A stretch of DNA of 64,000 bases, taken from positions 138,808-202,807 of the forward strand of contig NZ_JAGMUK010000059.1 of the NCBI RefSeq assembly GCF_019049245.1, in the 5' to 3' direction. Origin of the DNA: Streptomyces sp. AC555_RSS877 (GTDB lineage Bacteria > Actinomycetota > Actinomycetes > Streptomycetales > Streptomycetaceae). This document shows, piece after piece, positions 17,685-25,616 of the stretch. Below the pieces are notes generated by a model that searched no databases, was not told the DNA's origin, and was given only the letters and a program-made list of their open reading frames with translations. The translations under genes were made by a program, and so were the position numbers. Numbering within the stretch: the stretch's first letter is position 1; every line of letters starts with the position of its first letter.

Positions 17685-18632
17685 GTGACTGTTGACATCG
17701 ACAAGACGAGCGGGCCGGCGGACACCCCGCCGGCCGGCCCGCAGGCCATCAAGGCCATCCCGGTCCGGCACTACGGGCGGTACGTGTCCGCCGTGGTCGC
17801 CCTCGCCGTGCTGGCCGGCATCGTCTACGCGTTCTCCCAGGGCAGGATCAACTGGGGCGCGATCCCGGACTACTTCTTCAACGACCGCATCCTCGGCGGC
17901 GTGGGCAAGACGCTCCTGCTCACGGTGCTGTGCATGCTGATCGGCGTCGTCGGCGGCATCCTGCTGGCGGTGATGCGCCTGTCGAAGAACCCGGTCACCT
18001 CGTCCATCGCGTGGTTCTACATCTGGTTCTTCCGCGGCACCCCGGTCCTGGTCCAGCTGATCGTCTGGTTCAACCTGGGCCTGGTCTTCGAGTACATCAA
18101 CCTCGGGCCGTTCTACAAGAACGAGTGGTCGGACTTCATGACCCCGTTCCTGACGGCGCTGCTGGGCCTCGGCCTCAACGAGGCGGCGTACATGGCGGAG
18201 ATCTGCCGTGCCGGTCTGCTCTCGGTCGACGAGGGCCAGACCGAGGCGTCGCACGCGCTGGGCATGAGCCACGGCAAGACGCTGCGCCGGATCGTCGTCC
18301 CGCAGGCGATGCGCGTGATCGTGCCGCCCACGGGCAACGAGGTCATCAACATGCTGAAGACGACCTCGCTGGTGTCCGTGGTCCAGTACTCGGAGCTGCT
18401 CCGCGTCGCCCAGGACATCGGCCAGACCTCCGGCGCCCCGGCCGAGATGCTGTTCCTCGCCGCGGCCTGGTACCTGGTGCTGACGTCGATCTTCAGCGTC
18501 GGCCAGTACTACCTGGAGCGGTACTACGCCCGCGGTTCCAGCCGCAGCCTGCCGGCCACGCCGTTCCAGAAGATCAGGGCGAACCTGCTCTCCCTGTCGA
18601 GCCGTTCGAAGTCGGCGGGAGGTACCGCATGA
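17685..18632 (+). CDS. Polar amino-acid ABC transporter permease
   Basis: 315 residues. A cytoplasmic N-terminal 25 residues precede five or six transmembrane helices. The EAA-type coupling loop reads EGQTEASHALGMSHGKTLRRI, and the HisMQ signature (FRGTPVLVQL, then GLNEAAYMAEICRAGLLSV) is clear. Only one permease is encoded, so the channel is probably a homodimer. The start is GTG, 34 bp after the binding-protein gene; the stop overlaps the ATPase start (ATGA), showing tight coupling. Confidence 0.93.
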   Translation: MTVDIDKTSGPADTPPAGPQAIKAIPVRHYGRYVSAVVALAVLAGIVYAFSQGRINWGAIPDYFFNDRILGGVGKTLLLTVLCMLIGVVGGILLAVMRLSKNPVTSSIAWFYIWFFRGTPVLVQLIVWFNLGLVFEYINLGPFYKNEWSDFMTPFLTALLGLGLNEAAYMAEICRAGLLSVDEGQTEASHALGMSHGKTLRRIVVPQAMRVIVPPTGNEVINMLKTTSLVSVVQYSELLRVAQDIGQTSGAPAEMLFLAAAWYLVLTSIFSVGQYYLERYYARGSSRSLPATPFQKIRANLLSLSSRSKSAGGTA

Positions 18633-19390
18633 CCGCCATGGTGAAGGCCGAGGGCGTCCACAAGTCCTTCGGTCTGGTCGAGGTCCTCAAGGGCATCGAC
18701 CTGGAAGTGAGGTCCGGCGAGGTCTTCTGCCTCATCGGCCCCTCCGGATCCGGCAAGTCGACCTTCCTCAGGTGCATCAACCACCTGGAGAAGATCAACG
18801 CCGGTCGCCTGTACGTCGACGGCGACCTGGTCGGCTACCGCCAGAAGGGCGACAAGCTGTACGAGCTGAAGGACAGCGAGGTCGCGGTCAAGCGCCGGGA
18901 CATCGGCATGGTCTTCCAGCGCTTCAACCTGTTCCCGCACATGACGGCCGTCGAGAACATCATGGAGGCGCCGGTCCAGGTCAGGGGCGTGAGCCGGGCC
19001 CAGGCCCGGGAGCGCGCGCAGCAGCTGCTGGACCGTGTCGGTCTGGCCGACAAGGCCGGCAGCTACCCCTCGCAGCTCTCCGGCGGCCAGCAGCAGCGCG
19101 TGGCGATCGCCCGTGCGCTGGCGATGGACCCGAAGCTGATGCTCTTCGACGAGCCGACCTCGGCCCTGGACCCGGAGCTGGTCGGTGACGTCCTCGACGT
19201 CATGCGCGACCTCGCCGAGTCCGGCATGACGATGATCGTCGTCACCCACGAGATGGGCTTCGCCCGGGAGGTCGGCGACAGCCTGGTCTTCATGGACGAC
19301 GGCGTGGTGGTCGAGTCCGGCAACCCGCGGGACGTCCTGGCGAACCCGCAGCACGAGCGGACGCAGTCGTTCCTGTCCAAGGTGCTGTAG
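18629..19390 (+). CDS. Polar amino-acid ABC transporter ATP-binding protein
   Basis: 253 residues. Walker A is GPSGSGKST, the Q-loop is VFQRFNLFPHMT, the signature is LSGGQQQRVAIARAL, Walker B is LMLFDEPTSALD and the H-loop is VVTHEMGF. This is the GlnQ/HisP family. A 16-residue insertion between Walker A and the Q-loop (GYRQKGDKLYELKDSEVAVK) is longer than in GlnQ. It powers uptake by the two preceding gene products. A 32-bp perfect palindrome ends the operon. Confidence 0.94.
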   Translation: MTAMVKAEGVHKSFGLVEVLKGIDLEVRSGEVFCLIGPSGSGKSTFLRCINHLEKINAGRLYVDGDLVGYRQKGDKLYELKDSEVAVKRRDIGMVFQRFNLFPHMTAVENIMEAPVQVRGVSRAQARERAQQLLDRVGLADKAGSYPSQLSGGQQQRVAIARALAMDPKLMLFDEPTSALDPELVGDVLDVMRDLAESGMTMIVVTHEMGFAREVGDSLVFMDDGVVVESGNPRDVLANPQHERTQSFLSKVL

Positions 19391-19404
19391 CGGCCGGAAA
19401 CAAG

Positions 19405-19436
19405 AGGGGCGGTACGGAGATCTCCGTACCGCCCCT
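19405..19436. terminator. Perfect 32-bp palindromic terminator
   Basis: AGGGGCGGTACGGAGA and its exact complement are directly adjacent, followed by TTTCC. It begins 15 bp after the ABC transporter operon and 33 bp before the end of the opposing methyltransferase gene, so it probably serves both directions. Confidence 0.85.
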
Positions 19437-19468
19437 TTCCGTATGCTCCGGCGCTACGCCGAGGTCCG

Positions 19469-20239
19469 TTACCTCAACGCGAGCAGCAGCGTGTCCGACG
19501 GTGAGCACCACACCGGACGCGCCTCCCCGAAGCCCTTCTCCCGCAGCACGCGCGCGTGCCATGCGGCGGACGGCATGTCGCCGTCGGCGTGGTCGCCGTA
19601 GATCTCGAAGCGCCGGGCGGTGGGACCGGCGAGAACGGGGTCCTTGGCGGCGAGCTGCCACCACTCGGACCAGTCGAGGGCGCCGTCGGTCCTGGCCTGT
19701 TCCATGGCCGTGTGCCGCTGCGCGCGCTCGGCCGCGTTGATCCGGGGCGTCGTGTCGTCGATCATGTGGTCCGCGTTCATGAAGACACCGCCGTCGCGGA
19801 CGAGTTCCGCGACCTGACCGTAGAGGGCCGCGAGGGGGTCGCTGTGCAGCCAGTGCAGGGCCGTGGCGGTCAGGACGGCGTCGTACGCGTCGTACGGCAG
19901 CCTGGCGGGCCAGTCGGGGTCCTTGAGGTCGGCGGTGACGAAGGTGACCCGCTCGTCGTCCGCGAAGGTGCCCTCGGCGATGGCGAGGAGCGCGGGGTCG
20001 AGGTCGACGCCGGTGCTGGTGGCCTGTGGGAACCGGGCGAGGAGCCTGGCCGTGATACTTCCCGTGCCGCACGCGAGGTCCAGGACGCGCGGGGCGGGGC
20101 CGACGAGGGCCTCGACCATGTCGAGCATGATCCGGAAGCGTTCCTCCCGGTCGGGCATGTACCACTCCTGCTGTCGGTCCCAGCTCTGCTGCCAGGCCTG
20201 CCAGTCGGTACCGGCAGTGGTGGTGTCCGTGTCCGCCAT
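19469..20239 (-). CDS. Class I SAM-dependent methyltransferase
   Basis: 256 residues. Motif I reads VLDLACGTGSITARLL (about residues 54-69), followed by TGVDLDPALLAIA and VTFVTADLKDPDW, then a family-typical LTATALHWLHSD segment. The N-terminal DWQAWQQSWDRQQEWYMPDREERF is shared with small-molecule methyltransferases of Streptomyces. The substrate is unknown. GGAGGGG lies 4 bp before the ATG. It is divergent from the CGNR regulator gene with 99 bp between, and no operator was recognised there. Confidence 0.85.
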   Translation of the reverse strand: MADTDTTTAGTDWQAWQQSWDRQQEWYMPDREERFRIMLDMVEALVGPAPRVLDLACGTGSITARLLARFPQATSTGVDLDPALLAIAEGTFADDERVTFVTADLKDPDWPARLPYDAYDAVLTATALHWLHSDPLAALYGQVAELVRDGGVFMNADHMIDDTTPRINAAERAQRHTAMEQARTDGALDWSEWWQLAAKDPVLAGPTARRFEIYGDHADGDMPSAAWHARVLREKGFGEARPVWCSPSDTLLLALR

Positions 20240-20338
20240 CGAGCCCCTCCGTCGCGTACGTGACGTAATACCCTGGATGCACGACCGGCTGTTACCCGAC
20301 CGCACCACGACCATAGAACGCCTCCGTAAGGACTACAA

Positions 20339-20968
20339 GTGGAACTGGCCTATTACTCGGATTACGCCGTACGCCTCGTCAACAGCGAGGAACCGGCCCG
20401 GGGCAAGGACGCGCTGACCTCGGTCGAGGCAATCCACGGCCTCTTCGGCGGCAACGAGGGGGTGGCCCGGCGTGCCACGGACGCGGACGTCACCCGTTTC
20501 CGGGGCGTACGGGCACGGCTCCGGGCGGTCTTCGAGGCTGCGGACACGGGCAACGAGACCCTGGCGGTGGACCTGCTGAACTCGCTGCTGCTGGAGTTCC
20601 CGGTGAGCCCGCAGATCTCCGGCCACGACTACCGGGACGACGAGGGCCGCCCGCTGTGGCACATGCACCTGGCGGACCACCCGTCGAACGCGACCGCCGG
20701 CTACGCGGCCATCGCCGCGATGGGCCTCGCCTTCCATCTCACCGAGTACGGCGTCGACCGCCTCGGCCTGTGCGAGGCGACCCCCTGCCGCAACGCCTAT
20801 CTCGACACGTCCACGAACCGTTCTCGGCGCTACTGCTCCGACCGCTGCGCGACCCGCGCCAACGTGGCGGCCTACCGCGCCCGCAAGCGCCTGGAGGCCG
20901 ACCGGTCGGAGAAGACGGGCCTCGCGGCTGAGAGCGCCCAGCGCACCGCGGCGAACGGCGAACGCTGA
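20339..20968 (+). CDS. CGNR zinc-finger / ABATE-domain regulator
   Basis: 209 residues. The N-terminal two-thirds is an ABATE-like helical domain (YYSDYAVRLVNS, then RFRGVRARLRAVF). The C-terminal CGNR-type zinc finger has cysteines in LCEATPCRNAYLDTSTNRSR and RYCSDRCATRANVAAYRARK; the name-giving CGNR appears here as CRNA. Such proteins are probable DNA-binding regulators with a ligand-binding N-terminus. GTG 20339 has AAGGA seven bases upstream. It converges on sodX and overlaps its 3' end by 97 bp. Confidence 0.82.
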   Translation: MELAYYSDYAVRLVNSEEPARGKDALTSVEAIHGLFGGNEGVARRATDADVTRFRGVRARLRAVFEAADTGNETLAVDLLNSLLLEFPVSPQISGHDYRDDEGRPLWHMHLADHPSNATAGYAAIAAMGLAFHLTEYGVDRLGLCEATPCRNAYLDTSTNRSRRYCSDRCATRANVAAYRARKRLEADRSEKTGLAAESAQRTAANGER

Positions 20969-21306
20969 TCCGGCTTGCGCGGCCGGTAGCGGAAACGGAC
21001 CTTGCCGAGCACCAGCTCGTCGGGGACGGTCCCGTAGTCGGTGCTGTCGCCGCCGGCGTACGCGTTGTCGCCGAGCACCCACCAGCCGCCCTCACGCCGC
21101 TGCGCGGCCCGCTTGACGACGAGCAGGTCCTGCTGGAACGGATGACGCAGGACGACCACGTCGCCCGGCCTGATCCGGGCACCCCACTGGACGACGAGCT
21201 GATCCCCGTGGCTGAGCGTGGGCACCATGGACGGCCCGGTCACCTCGGCCAGCCCAAACGGCAGTACGGCACCCCCGCGTTCGGTCTCCTGCGACAGCTC
21301 CGGCAT
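20872..21306 (-). CDS. sodX: Nickel superoxide dismutase maturation protease (S26 signal-peptidase-like)
   Basis: 144 residues of the S26 signal peptidase fold. The catalytic serine is in GPSMVPTL (about residue 27) and the general-base lysine in LLVVKRAAQ, with LGDNAYAGGDSTDYG as the conserved box D/E. It lacks a clear transmembrane anchor, as in SodX proteins that cleave the leader of pro-SodN so that His1 can bind nickel. ATG 21306 is preceded by GGGGAGG at a proper distance. It is encoded back-to-back with sodN. The 3' end overlaps the CGNR gene. Confidence 0.88.
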   Translation of the reverse strand: MPELSQETERGGAVLPFGLAEVTGPSMVPTLSHGDQLVVQWGARIRPGDVVVLRHPFQQDLLVVKRAAQRREGGWWVLGDNAYAGGDSTDYGTVPDELVLGKVRFRYRPRKPDQRSPFAAVRWALSAARPVFSDRSASRRLRAR

Positions 21307-21450
21307 CCCCGGCACCTCCCCGGTCCGTTCCTCCACCAGTCTCAGTCTGACCCCGGACTTTTGTCCTAAGCCCATGGGGGCACTCGCGAAATCGGTTCTC
21401 TCGGGGAGTAATGTCGCACCTGAGAAGACGATCACGAGGAAGGAATGCGC

Positions 21451-21846
21451 ATGCTTTCCCGCCTGTTTGCCCCCAAGGTCAAGGTCAGCGCCCACTGCGA
21501 CCTGCCCTGCGGCGTGTACGACCCGGCCCAGGCCCGCATCGAGGCGGAGTCGGTCAAGGCTGTCCAGGAAAAGATGGCCGGCAACGACGACCCGCACTTC
21601 CAGGCCCGCGCCACCGTCATCAAGGAGCAGCGAGCCGAGCTCGCGAAGCACCACGTCTCCGTGCTGTGGAGCGACTACTTCAAGCCCCCGCACTTCGAGA
21701 AGTACCCGGAGCTGCACCAGCTGGTCAACGACACCCTGAAGGCCCTCTCGGCCGCCAAGGGTTCGACCGACCCGGCGACGGGCCAGAAGGCCCTGGACTA
21801 CATCGCCCAGATCGACAAGATCTTCTGGGAGACCAAGAAGGCCTGA
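21451..21846 (+). CDS. sodN: Nickel-containing superoxide dismutase precursor
   Basis: 131 residues, the exact length expected for Streptomyces SodN. A 14-residue leader (MLSRLFAPKVKVSA) precedes the mature N-terminus HCDLPCGVYD, the nickel hook whose His1, Cys2 and Cys6 bind nickel. It dismutates superoxide in the cytoplasm as a homohexamer. ATG 21451 is preferred over 21445 because AGGAAGG is then properly spaced. In S. coelicolor the sodN mRNA is countered by the s-SodF RNA when nickel is scarce; whether this operates here cannot be seen. A terminator follows. Confidence 0.96.
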   Translation: MLSRLFAPKVKVSAHCDLPCGVYDPAQARIEAESVKAVQEKMAGNDDPHFQARATVIKEQRAELAKHHVSVLWSDYFKPPHFEKYPELHQLVNDTLKALSAAKGSTDPATGQKALDYIAQIDKIFWETKKA

Positions 21847-21898
21847 TCTTTGATCATGCTGACTGACCTGCGGTTTCTTCGATCGCCTGGTCTTCCTG

Positions 21899-21962
21899 TC
21901 CGCACCCGGTCCGCAGACCGCCGACAACGGCGTCTCTGACGGGCCGGGTGCGGTCTTCTTTT
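21899..21962 (+). terminator. Terminator after sodN
   Basis: CCGCACCCGG (21900-21909) pairs with CCGGGTGCGG (21944-21953), with a small GCCG/CGGC-type structure in the loop, and TCTTCTTTT follows. It begins about 50 bp after the stop codon. Confidence 0.8.
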
Positions 21963-22027
21963 GCCCGGCGGGCGCAGCTCCACCCGCCCTTCCGGCAACG
22001 GCAGTTGCGGGCCGACGACGAACTGTT

Positions 22028-22318
22028 TCAGGAAATGCCCGTGGTGCGGCCGGTGCGTGAGGACCGGGTCCGTCGGGAGGCGGCGAGGTGGAACAGCGGC
22101 CACGGGGCGGCGAAGGCCAGGGCGCAGAGCGCGAGGGTGATGCCGCCGCCCGACATCACCACCACCCGGACGATCCAGGCGGTCACGGCCGCCAGGATGA
22201 GGGCGACGCCCCACAGGACGGCTCTGACTCCCAGCCGGGCAACTCCGAGCCCACCCGATACAACGGGGTTCTGCTCTCTTTTGTAAGGTTTTGCCACATT
22301 TTGATCATACTGACCCAT
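22028..22318 (-). CDS. Small two-helix membrane protein of unknown function
   Basis: 96 residues starting MGQYDQNVAKPYKREQNPVV. Two hydrophobic helices (VRAVLWGVALILAAVTAWIV and GGGITLALCALAFAAPWPLF) are followed by a basic, Ser/Thr-rich tail. No family was recognised. ATG 22318 is assumed; an in-frame GTG 21 bases upstream is possible. The gene faces sodN and shares its terminator region. A Crp-like site (GTG-N6-GTCAC) lies about 25 bp upstream of the start. Confidence 0.6.
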   Translation of the reverse strand: MGQYDQNVAKPYKREQNPVVSGGLGVARLGVRAVLWGVALILAAVTAWIVRVVVMSGGGITLALCALAFAAPWPLFHLAASRRTRSSRTGRTTGIS

Positions 22319-22342
22319 CGTCAGGTTGTGATCCCCCACGAA

Positions 22343-22356
22343 GTGACCGTGGTCAC
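22343..22356. promoter_or_regulatory. Crp-like binding site
   Basis: GTGACCGTGGTCAC fits the Streptomyces Crp consensus GTG-N6-GNCAC exactly, and with flanking bases it is close to TGTGA-N6-TCACA. It lies between the divergent small membrane protein and VOC genes, nearer the former. Confidence 0.45.
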
Positions 22357-22499
22357 ATCGACACAGAGGCGCACACGAGCGCACGCACTCCACCACAACC
22401 CGCCCTACCGTAAGCCCAGTTGACGGATCCCGCCGCCGCGTTGTCTCCCTCCCGAAATTTTCGGTCGGGCGCCGGGTCTCCCCCGCCTACGATCGCCGC

Positions 22500-23243
22500 A
22501 TGAGCATCCGCTGGACGTACGCCTTCATCGACCGGCCCGCCCAGGGCCTCGACCGGGCCCAGGAGTTCTGGACGGCCGTCACCGACACGCGGCTGTCCGA
22601 ACCCCGGGGTGAGCAGGGCGAGTTCGCGACTCTCGTGCCGACGGGCAGGGCCGACGCCTGCGTGAAGATCCAGGGCGTCGCGGAGGGCGCCGGCGGCGCG
22701 CATCTCGACTTCGCCGTGGACGACGTGGCCGGGTTCGTGGAGTCGGCGATGGGATGCGGGGCGGCCGTGGCGGCCGGGCACGAGGGGTGGGCCGTACTGC
22801 GGTCGCCCGCGGGGCAGCTGTTCTGTGCCGTCGCGTGGCACGGGGAGTCGGTGCGGCCGCCGGTGGTGCGGGGCAGCCGGCTCGACCAGGTGTGTGTCGA
22901 CGTCCCGCCGTCCGCGTACGACGCCGAGGTCGCCTTCTGGGGCGCGCTGCTGCCGGACTGGCAGTCCCGGCCCGGCTCGCTCCCCGAGTTCCACGTGGTC
23001 GAGCCGCCGCCCGGGCAGCCGGTCCGCGTCCTGCTCCAGCGCCTCGACGAGGAGCGGCCCCTGACCGCCCACCTGGACCTGGCCTGCGCGGACATCGCGG
23101 CGACGGCTGCCGAGCACGAGCGGCTCGGGGCGAAACCCGCCTTTCGCGGCCGCCACTGGACGGTCATGCGCGACCCGGCGGGCGGCACGTACTGCCTGAC
23201 GGGCCGCGATCCGGAGACGGGCGGACTGGCGGCGCGGCCCTAG
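22500..23243 (+). CDS. VOC (glyoxalase/bleomycin-resistance fold) protein
   Basis: 247 residues made of two vicinal-oxygen-chelate modules. Module 1 (about 1-115) has AHLDFAVDDVAGFVESA and WAVLRSPAGQLFCAV; module 2 (about 125-245) has LDQVCVDVPPSAYDAEVAFWGALL, HLDLACADIAATAAEHERLGA and WTVMRDPAGGTYCLTG. The family covers glyoxalases, extradiol dioxygenases and drug-binding proteins; the ligand here cannot be told. The C-terminal 4 bp overlap the convergent DUF952 gene. Confidence 0.83.
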   Translation: MSIRWTYAFIDRPAQGLDRAQEFWTAVTDTRLSEPRGEQGEFATLVPTGRADACVKIQGVAEGAGGAHLDFAVDDVAGFVESAMGCGAAVAAGHEGWAVLRSPAGQLFCAVAWHGESVRPPVVRGSRLDQVCVDVPPSAYDAEVAFWGALLPDWQSRPGSLPEFHVVEPPPGQPVRVLLQRLDEERPLTAHLDLACADIAATAAEHERLGAKPAFRGRHWTVMRDPAGGTYCLTGRDPETGGLAARP

Positions 23244-23578
23244 CTGTTGCGCCACACCTCCACGTCGACCACGGCCTCCACCGGGATGGGCCCGTACACG
23301 TGCGGGAACTCCTCGGCGCCGGGCTCCGGTGCCTCGTACTTCAGCTCCGCGTCGAGCCGCTCGGGGTCGACGACGAGGACCACCAGGTCGTCGGGGCCGT
23401 CGTAGGTGCCGTACAGAAGAGCGGCCACCCGCGGGAGTTGGGCACGCGTCGAGCAGTGGATGAAGCCCTCCTCCCGGAGGGTGCGGCCGCGGGTCGAGAG
23501 CTCGTACGTGCCCCGCGCGCGGGCCGCTTCCCACAGGGAGCGCTCGGTGAGGTGAAGGACGGGCGTCGAGGTGGTCAT
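23240..23578 (-). CDS. DUF952 family protein
   Basis: 112 residues beginning MTTSTPVLHLTERSLWEAA, with the DUF952 hallmarks EGFIHCSTRAQLPRVA (about residues 36-51), DLVVLVVDPERLDAELKYE and FPHVYGPIPVEAVVDV. The fold is related to ADP-ribosyltransferases/glutathione-transferase-like proteins, but the function is unknown. It converges on the VOC gene. Ten bases separate it from the stop codon of the sigma-factor gene encoded on the same strand upstream, so it may be the last gene of that operon. Confidence 0.85.
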   Translation of the reverse strand: MTTSTPVLHLTERSLWEAARARGTYELSTRGRTLREEGFIHCSTRAQLPRVAALLYGTYDGPDDLVVLVVDPERLDAELKYEAPEPGAEEFPHVYGPIPVEAVVDVEVWRNS

Positions 23579-23587
23579 GGAACGACG

Positions 23588-24814
23588 TTACGGCCTCAGA
23601 CGGGCCGCCCGAGCCCGCAGATAGCGCTGCTCCGGCAGGCTCAGGGTCTTGGCGGCGGCCGACTCGTAGGCGGCGCGGGCGTCGTCGTACGAGCCGGCGC
23701 GCTCGAGAAGGTGGCCCCGGACCGCGTCCAGACGATGACCCGTGCGCAACTCGTCCTCCAGTGCGTCCAGTTCGGCGAGTCCGGCATGCGCGCCCCGGAC
23801 CATGGCGACGGCGATCGCACGGCCCAGCCGTTCGACGGGACCGGGGACGAGGCGCACGAGGACGTCGTAGAGGCCCAGAATCTCCCGCCAGTCGGTCGCC
23901 TGAGCGGTCGGCGCCTCGTCGTGCACCGCGGCGATGGCGGCCCGGACCTGGTAGGGCCCGGCGGGGCCGCGGCTCAGCGCGTGGGTGACCAGGGCGACGC
24001 CCTCCTCGATCGCGGCCTTGTCCCAGCGGTCACGGTCCTGTTCGTCGAGGGGGACCAGCTCGCCGTGCGGCCCGGTGCGGGCGTCACGGCGGGCGTCGGT
24101 GAGCAGCATCAGGGCCAGCAGACCGGCCGTCTCGCCGTCGTCGGGGAGCAGGCGGTGGACCGTGCGGGTCAGGCGGATCGCCTCGGCGGCGAGGTCGCGC
24201 CGCTGAAGGGCGGGCCCGGAGGTCGCCGTATAACCCTCGTTGAAGATCAGGTAGAGGGTCTGCAGGACCGCGGGCAGCCGCTCGACCCAGTTGTCCGGCC
24301 GCCCGAAGCGCACGCCTCGCACCTTCAGCTTGGCGCGGCTGATGCGCTGGGCCATGGTGGCCTCCGGGACCAGGTACGCGCGGGCGATCTCGGCCGTCGT
24401 GAGGCCGCCGACCGCGCGCAGGGTCAGCGCGATCTGCGCGGGCGGCGGCAGATCCGGGTGGCAGCACAGGAAGAGAAGGGAGAGGGTGTCGTCCTCCCGG
24501 GGCGCCCGGTCCCGGTCCCCGTCCCCGGTGACGAACGCGTCGCGGGGGGCCAGCGCCGCCGCCCGTTCCTCCCGTGCCCGCCGCGCCTGCTCCGCCCGCA
24601 GGGCGTCGGTCAGCCGCCGCGAGGCCACCTTGATGAGCCATCCGCGCGGGTTGTCCGGCACTCCCTCCGCGGGCCACTGCCCGGCCGCCGCGAAAAGCGC
24701 CTCCTGTACAGCGTCCTCGGCGGCGTCGAAATGGCCGTACCGCCTGACCAGCGCGCCGAGGACCTGCGGCGCGTGGCGGCGCAGCAGGTCCTCGGTCTCG
24801 CGGTCGGCTCGCAC
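23588..24814 (-). CDS. ECF42-type RNA polymerase sigma factor with C-terminal TPR-like extension
   Basis: 408 residues. Sigma region 2 (HFDAAEDAVQEALFAAAGQWP, then NPRGWLIKVASRRLTDALRA) and region 4 (PAQIALTLRAVGGLTTAEIARAYLVPEATMAQRISRAK) occupy residues 1-175. The remaining 230 residues are helical, DUF6596/TPR-like (YLIFNEGYTAT, then GRAIAVAMVRG), which is the hallmark of ECF42. These sigma factors lack an anti-sigma factor and are encoded with DGPF proteins, as here seven bases downstream of one. The extension probably senses or stabilises. The start is GTG. Confidence 0.9.
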   Translation of the reverse strand: MRADRETEDLLRRHAPQVLGALVRRYGHFDAAEDAVQEALFAAAGQWPAEGVPDNPRGWLIKVASRRLTDALRAEQARRAREERAAALAPRDAFVTGDGDRDRAPREDDTLSLLFLCCHPDLPPPAQIALTLRAVGGLTTAEIARAYLVPEATMAQRISRAKLKVRGVRFGRPDNWVERLPAVLQTLYLIFNEGYTATSGPALQRRDLAAEAIRLTRTVHRLLPDDGETAGLLALMLLTDARRDARTGPHGELVPLDEQDRDRWDKAAIEEGVALVTHALSRGPAGPYQVRAAIAAVHDEAPTAQATDWREILGLYDVLVRLVPGPVERLGRAIAVAMVRGAHAGLAELDALEDELRTGHRLDAVRGHLLERAGSYDDARAAYESAAAKTLSLPEQRYLRARAARLRP

Positions 24815-24821
24815 GGGCGGG

Positions 24822-25238
24822 TCAGCAGAGGTCCCCGGCGCCGTCCATGATGGGCCGGATCACCACCGGGTAGTTCGGTGCCCCGTCGGGCTGGGGGCAG
24901 CGGGTGACGCGGTCGGCGATCTCCGTGACCCGCTCCAGGCTCGCGCACTCCAGGACCCAGTAGCCGGCCATCAGCTCCTTGGTCTCGCTGTACGGGCCGT
25001 CGGTGATCACGGCCTTGCCGTCGTCGCCGAGTGTGACCGTGCGGGCCCGCGCGGGCTCGGCCAGGCCCTGTCCGTCGACGAGCTCGCCGGTCTCGGAGAG
25101 GTCGTCGTTGATCGCGGCCATGTAGGCGTACATCGCCTCGAGCTGCTGCGCGTTCCAGGCCGGGGACTCCGGGGATCCCTTGCCGCTCATCGCCTCGTAG
25201 TCCGCCTGCGTGCCCTGCACCATGACCAGGTACTTCAT
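24822..25238 (-). CDS. DGPF/YCII-related protein paired with the ECF42 sigma factor
   Basis: 138 residues starting MKYLVMVQGTQADYEAMSG. The motif DGPYSETKELMAGYWVLE (about residues 75-92) is the DGPF-like signature of YCII-related proteins. These small alpha-beta proteins accompany ECF42 sigma genes, and their promoters are usual ECF42 targets; the biochemical role is unknown. It is the first gene of the operon DGPF-sigma-(DUF952). Confidence 0.88.
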   Translation of the reverse strand: MKYLVMVQGTQADYEAMSGKGSPESPAWNAQQLEAMYAYMAAINDDLSETGELVDGQGLAEPARARTVTLGDDGKAVITDGPYSETKELMAGYWVLECASLERVTEIADRVTRCPQPDGAPNYPVVIRPIMDGAGDLC

Positions 25239-25371
25239 GAGTCCACTCCTTCACGTCTTCGGCGTCTGCGCCTCGGGCCACCCGTGGTGGGCGGCTCTCA
25301 CAGGGGACGTCGGAGCCGGTCGGGGGTTCTCGACAACTCGGCTCGACTTTTCCTTCTCCGGCCGGCTCGGC

Positions 25372-25590
25372 TCAGGGCTTCTTCGTGATGACGGTGTCCG
25401 TGGCGGGGATGCGGGGCTTGTGCTTCTCGTCGGCGGCGTCCGTGGCCTTGTCGACGTACGCCTCGCACTTCGGGTTGCGGCACGGGCCGGGAACCCATAC
25501 CGGAACCCACGCGCCCAGCGTCTTGTGGCGCCGGACGACTGTATCGACGGGCTGTCCGCAGGCGGGACAGGCATGTGCGTCGCTGTCCAT
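25372..25590 (-). CDS. Small zinc-ribbon protein
   Basis: 72 residues. CPAC near the N-terminus and CRNPKC about 26 residues later form a four-cysteine zinc ribbon, followed by a charged tail rich in Lys, Asp and Pro. ATG 25590 (MDSDAHACPACGQPV) begins the zinc ribbon. The function is unknown. It lies 26 bp after the reductase gene on the same strand and may be co-transcribed with it. Confidence 0.65.
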   Translation of the reverse strand: MDSDAHACPACGQPVDTVVRRHKTLGAWVPVWVPGPCRNPKCEAYVDKATDAADEKHKPRIPATDTVITKKP

Positions 25591-25616
25591 GCCCTCAGAG
25601 TAGGGCGAGCGAGGCG

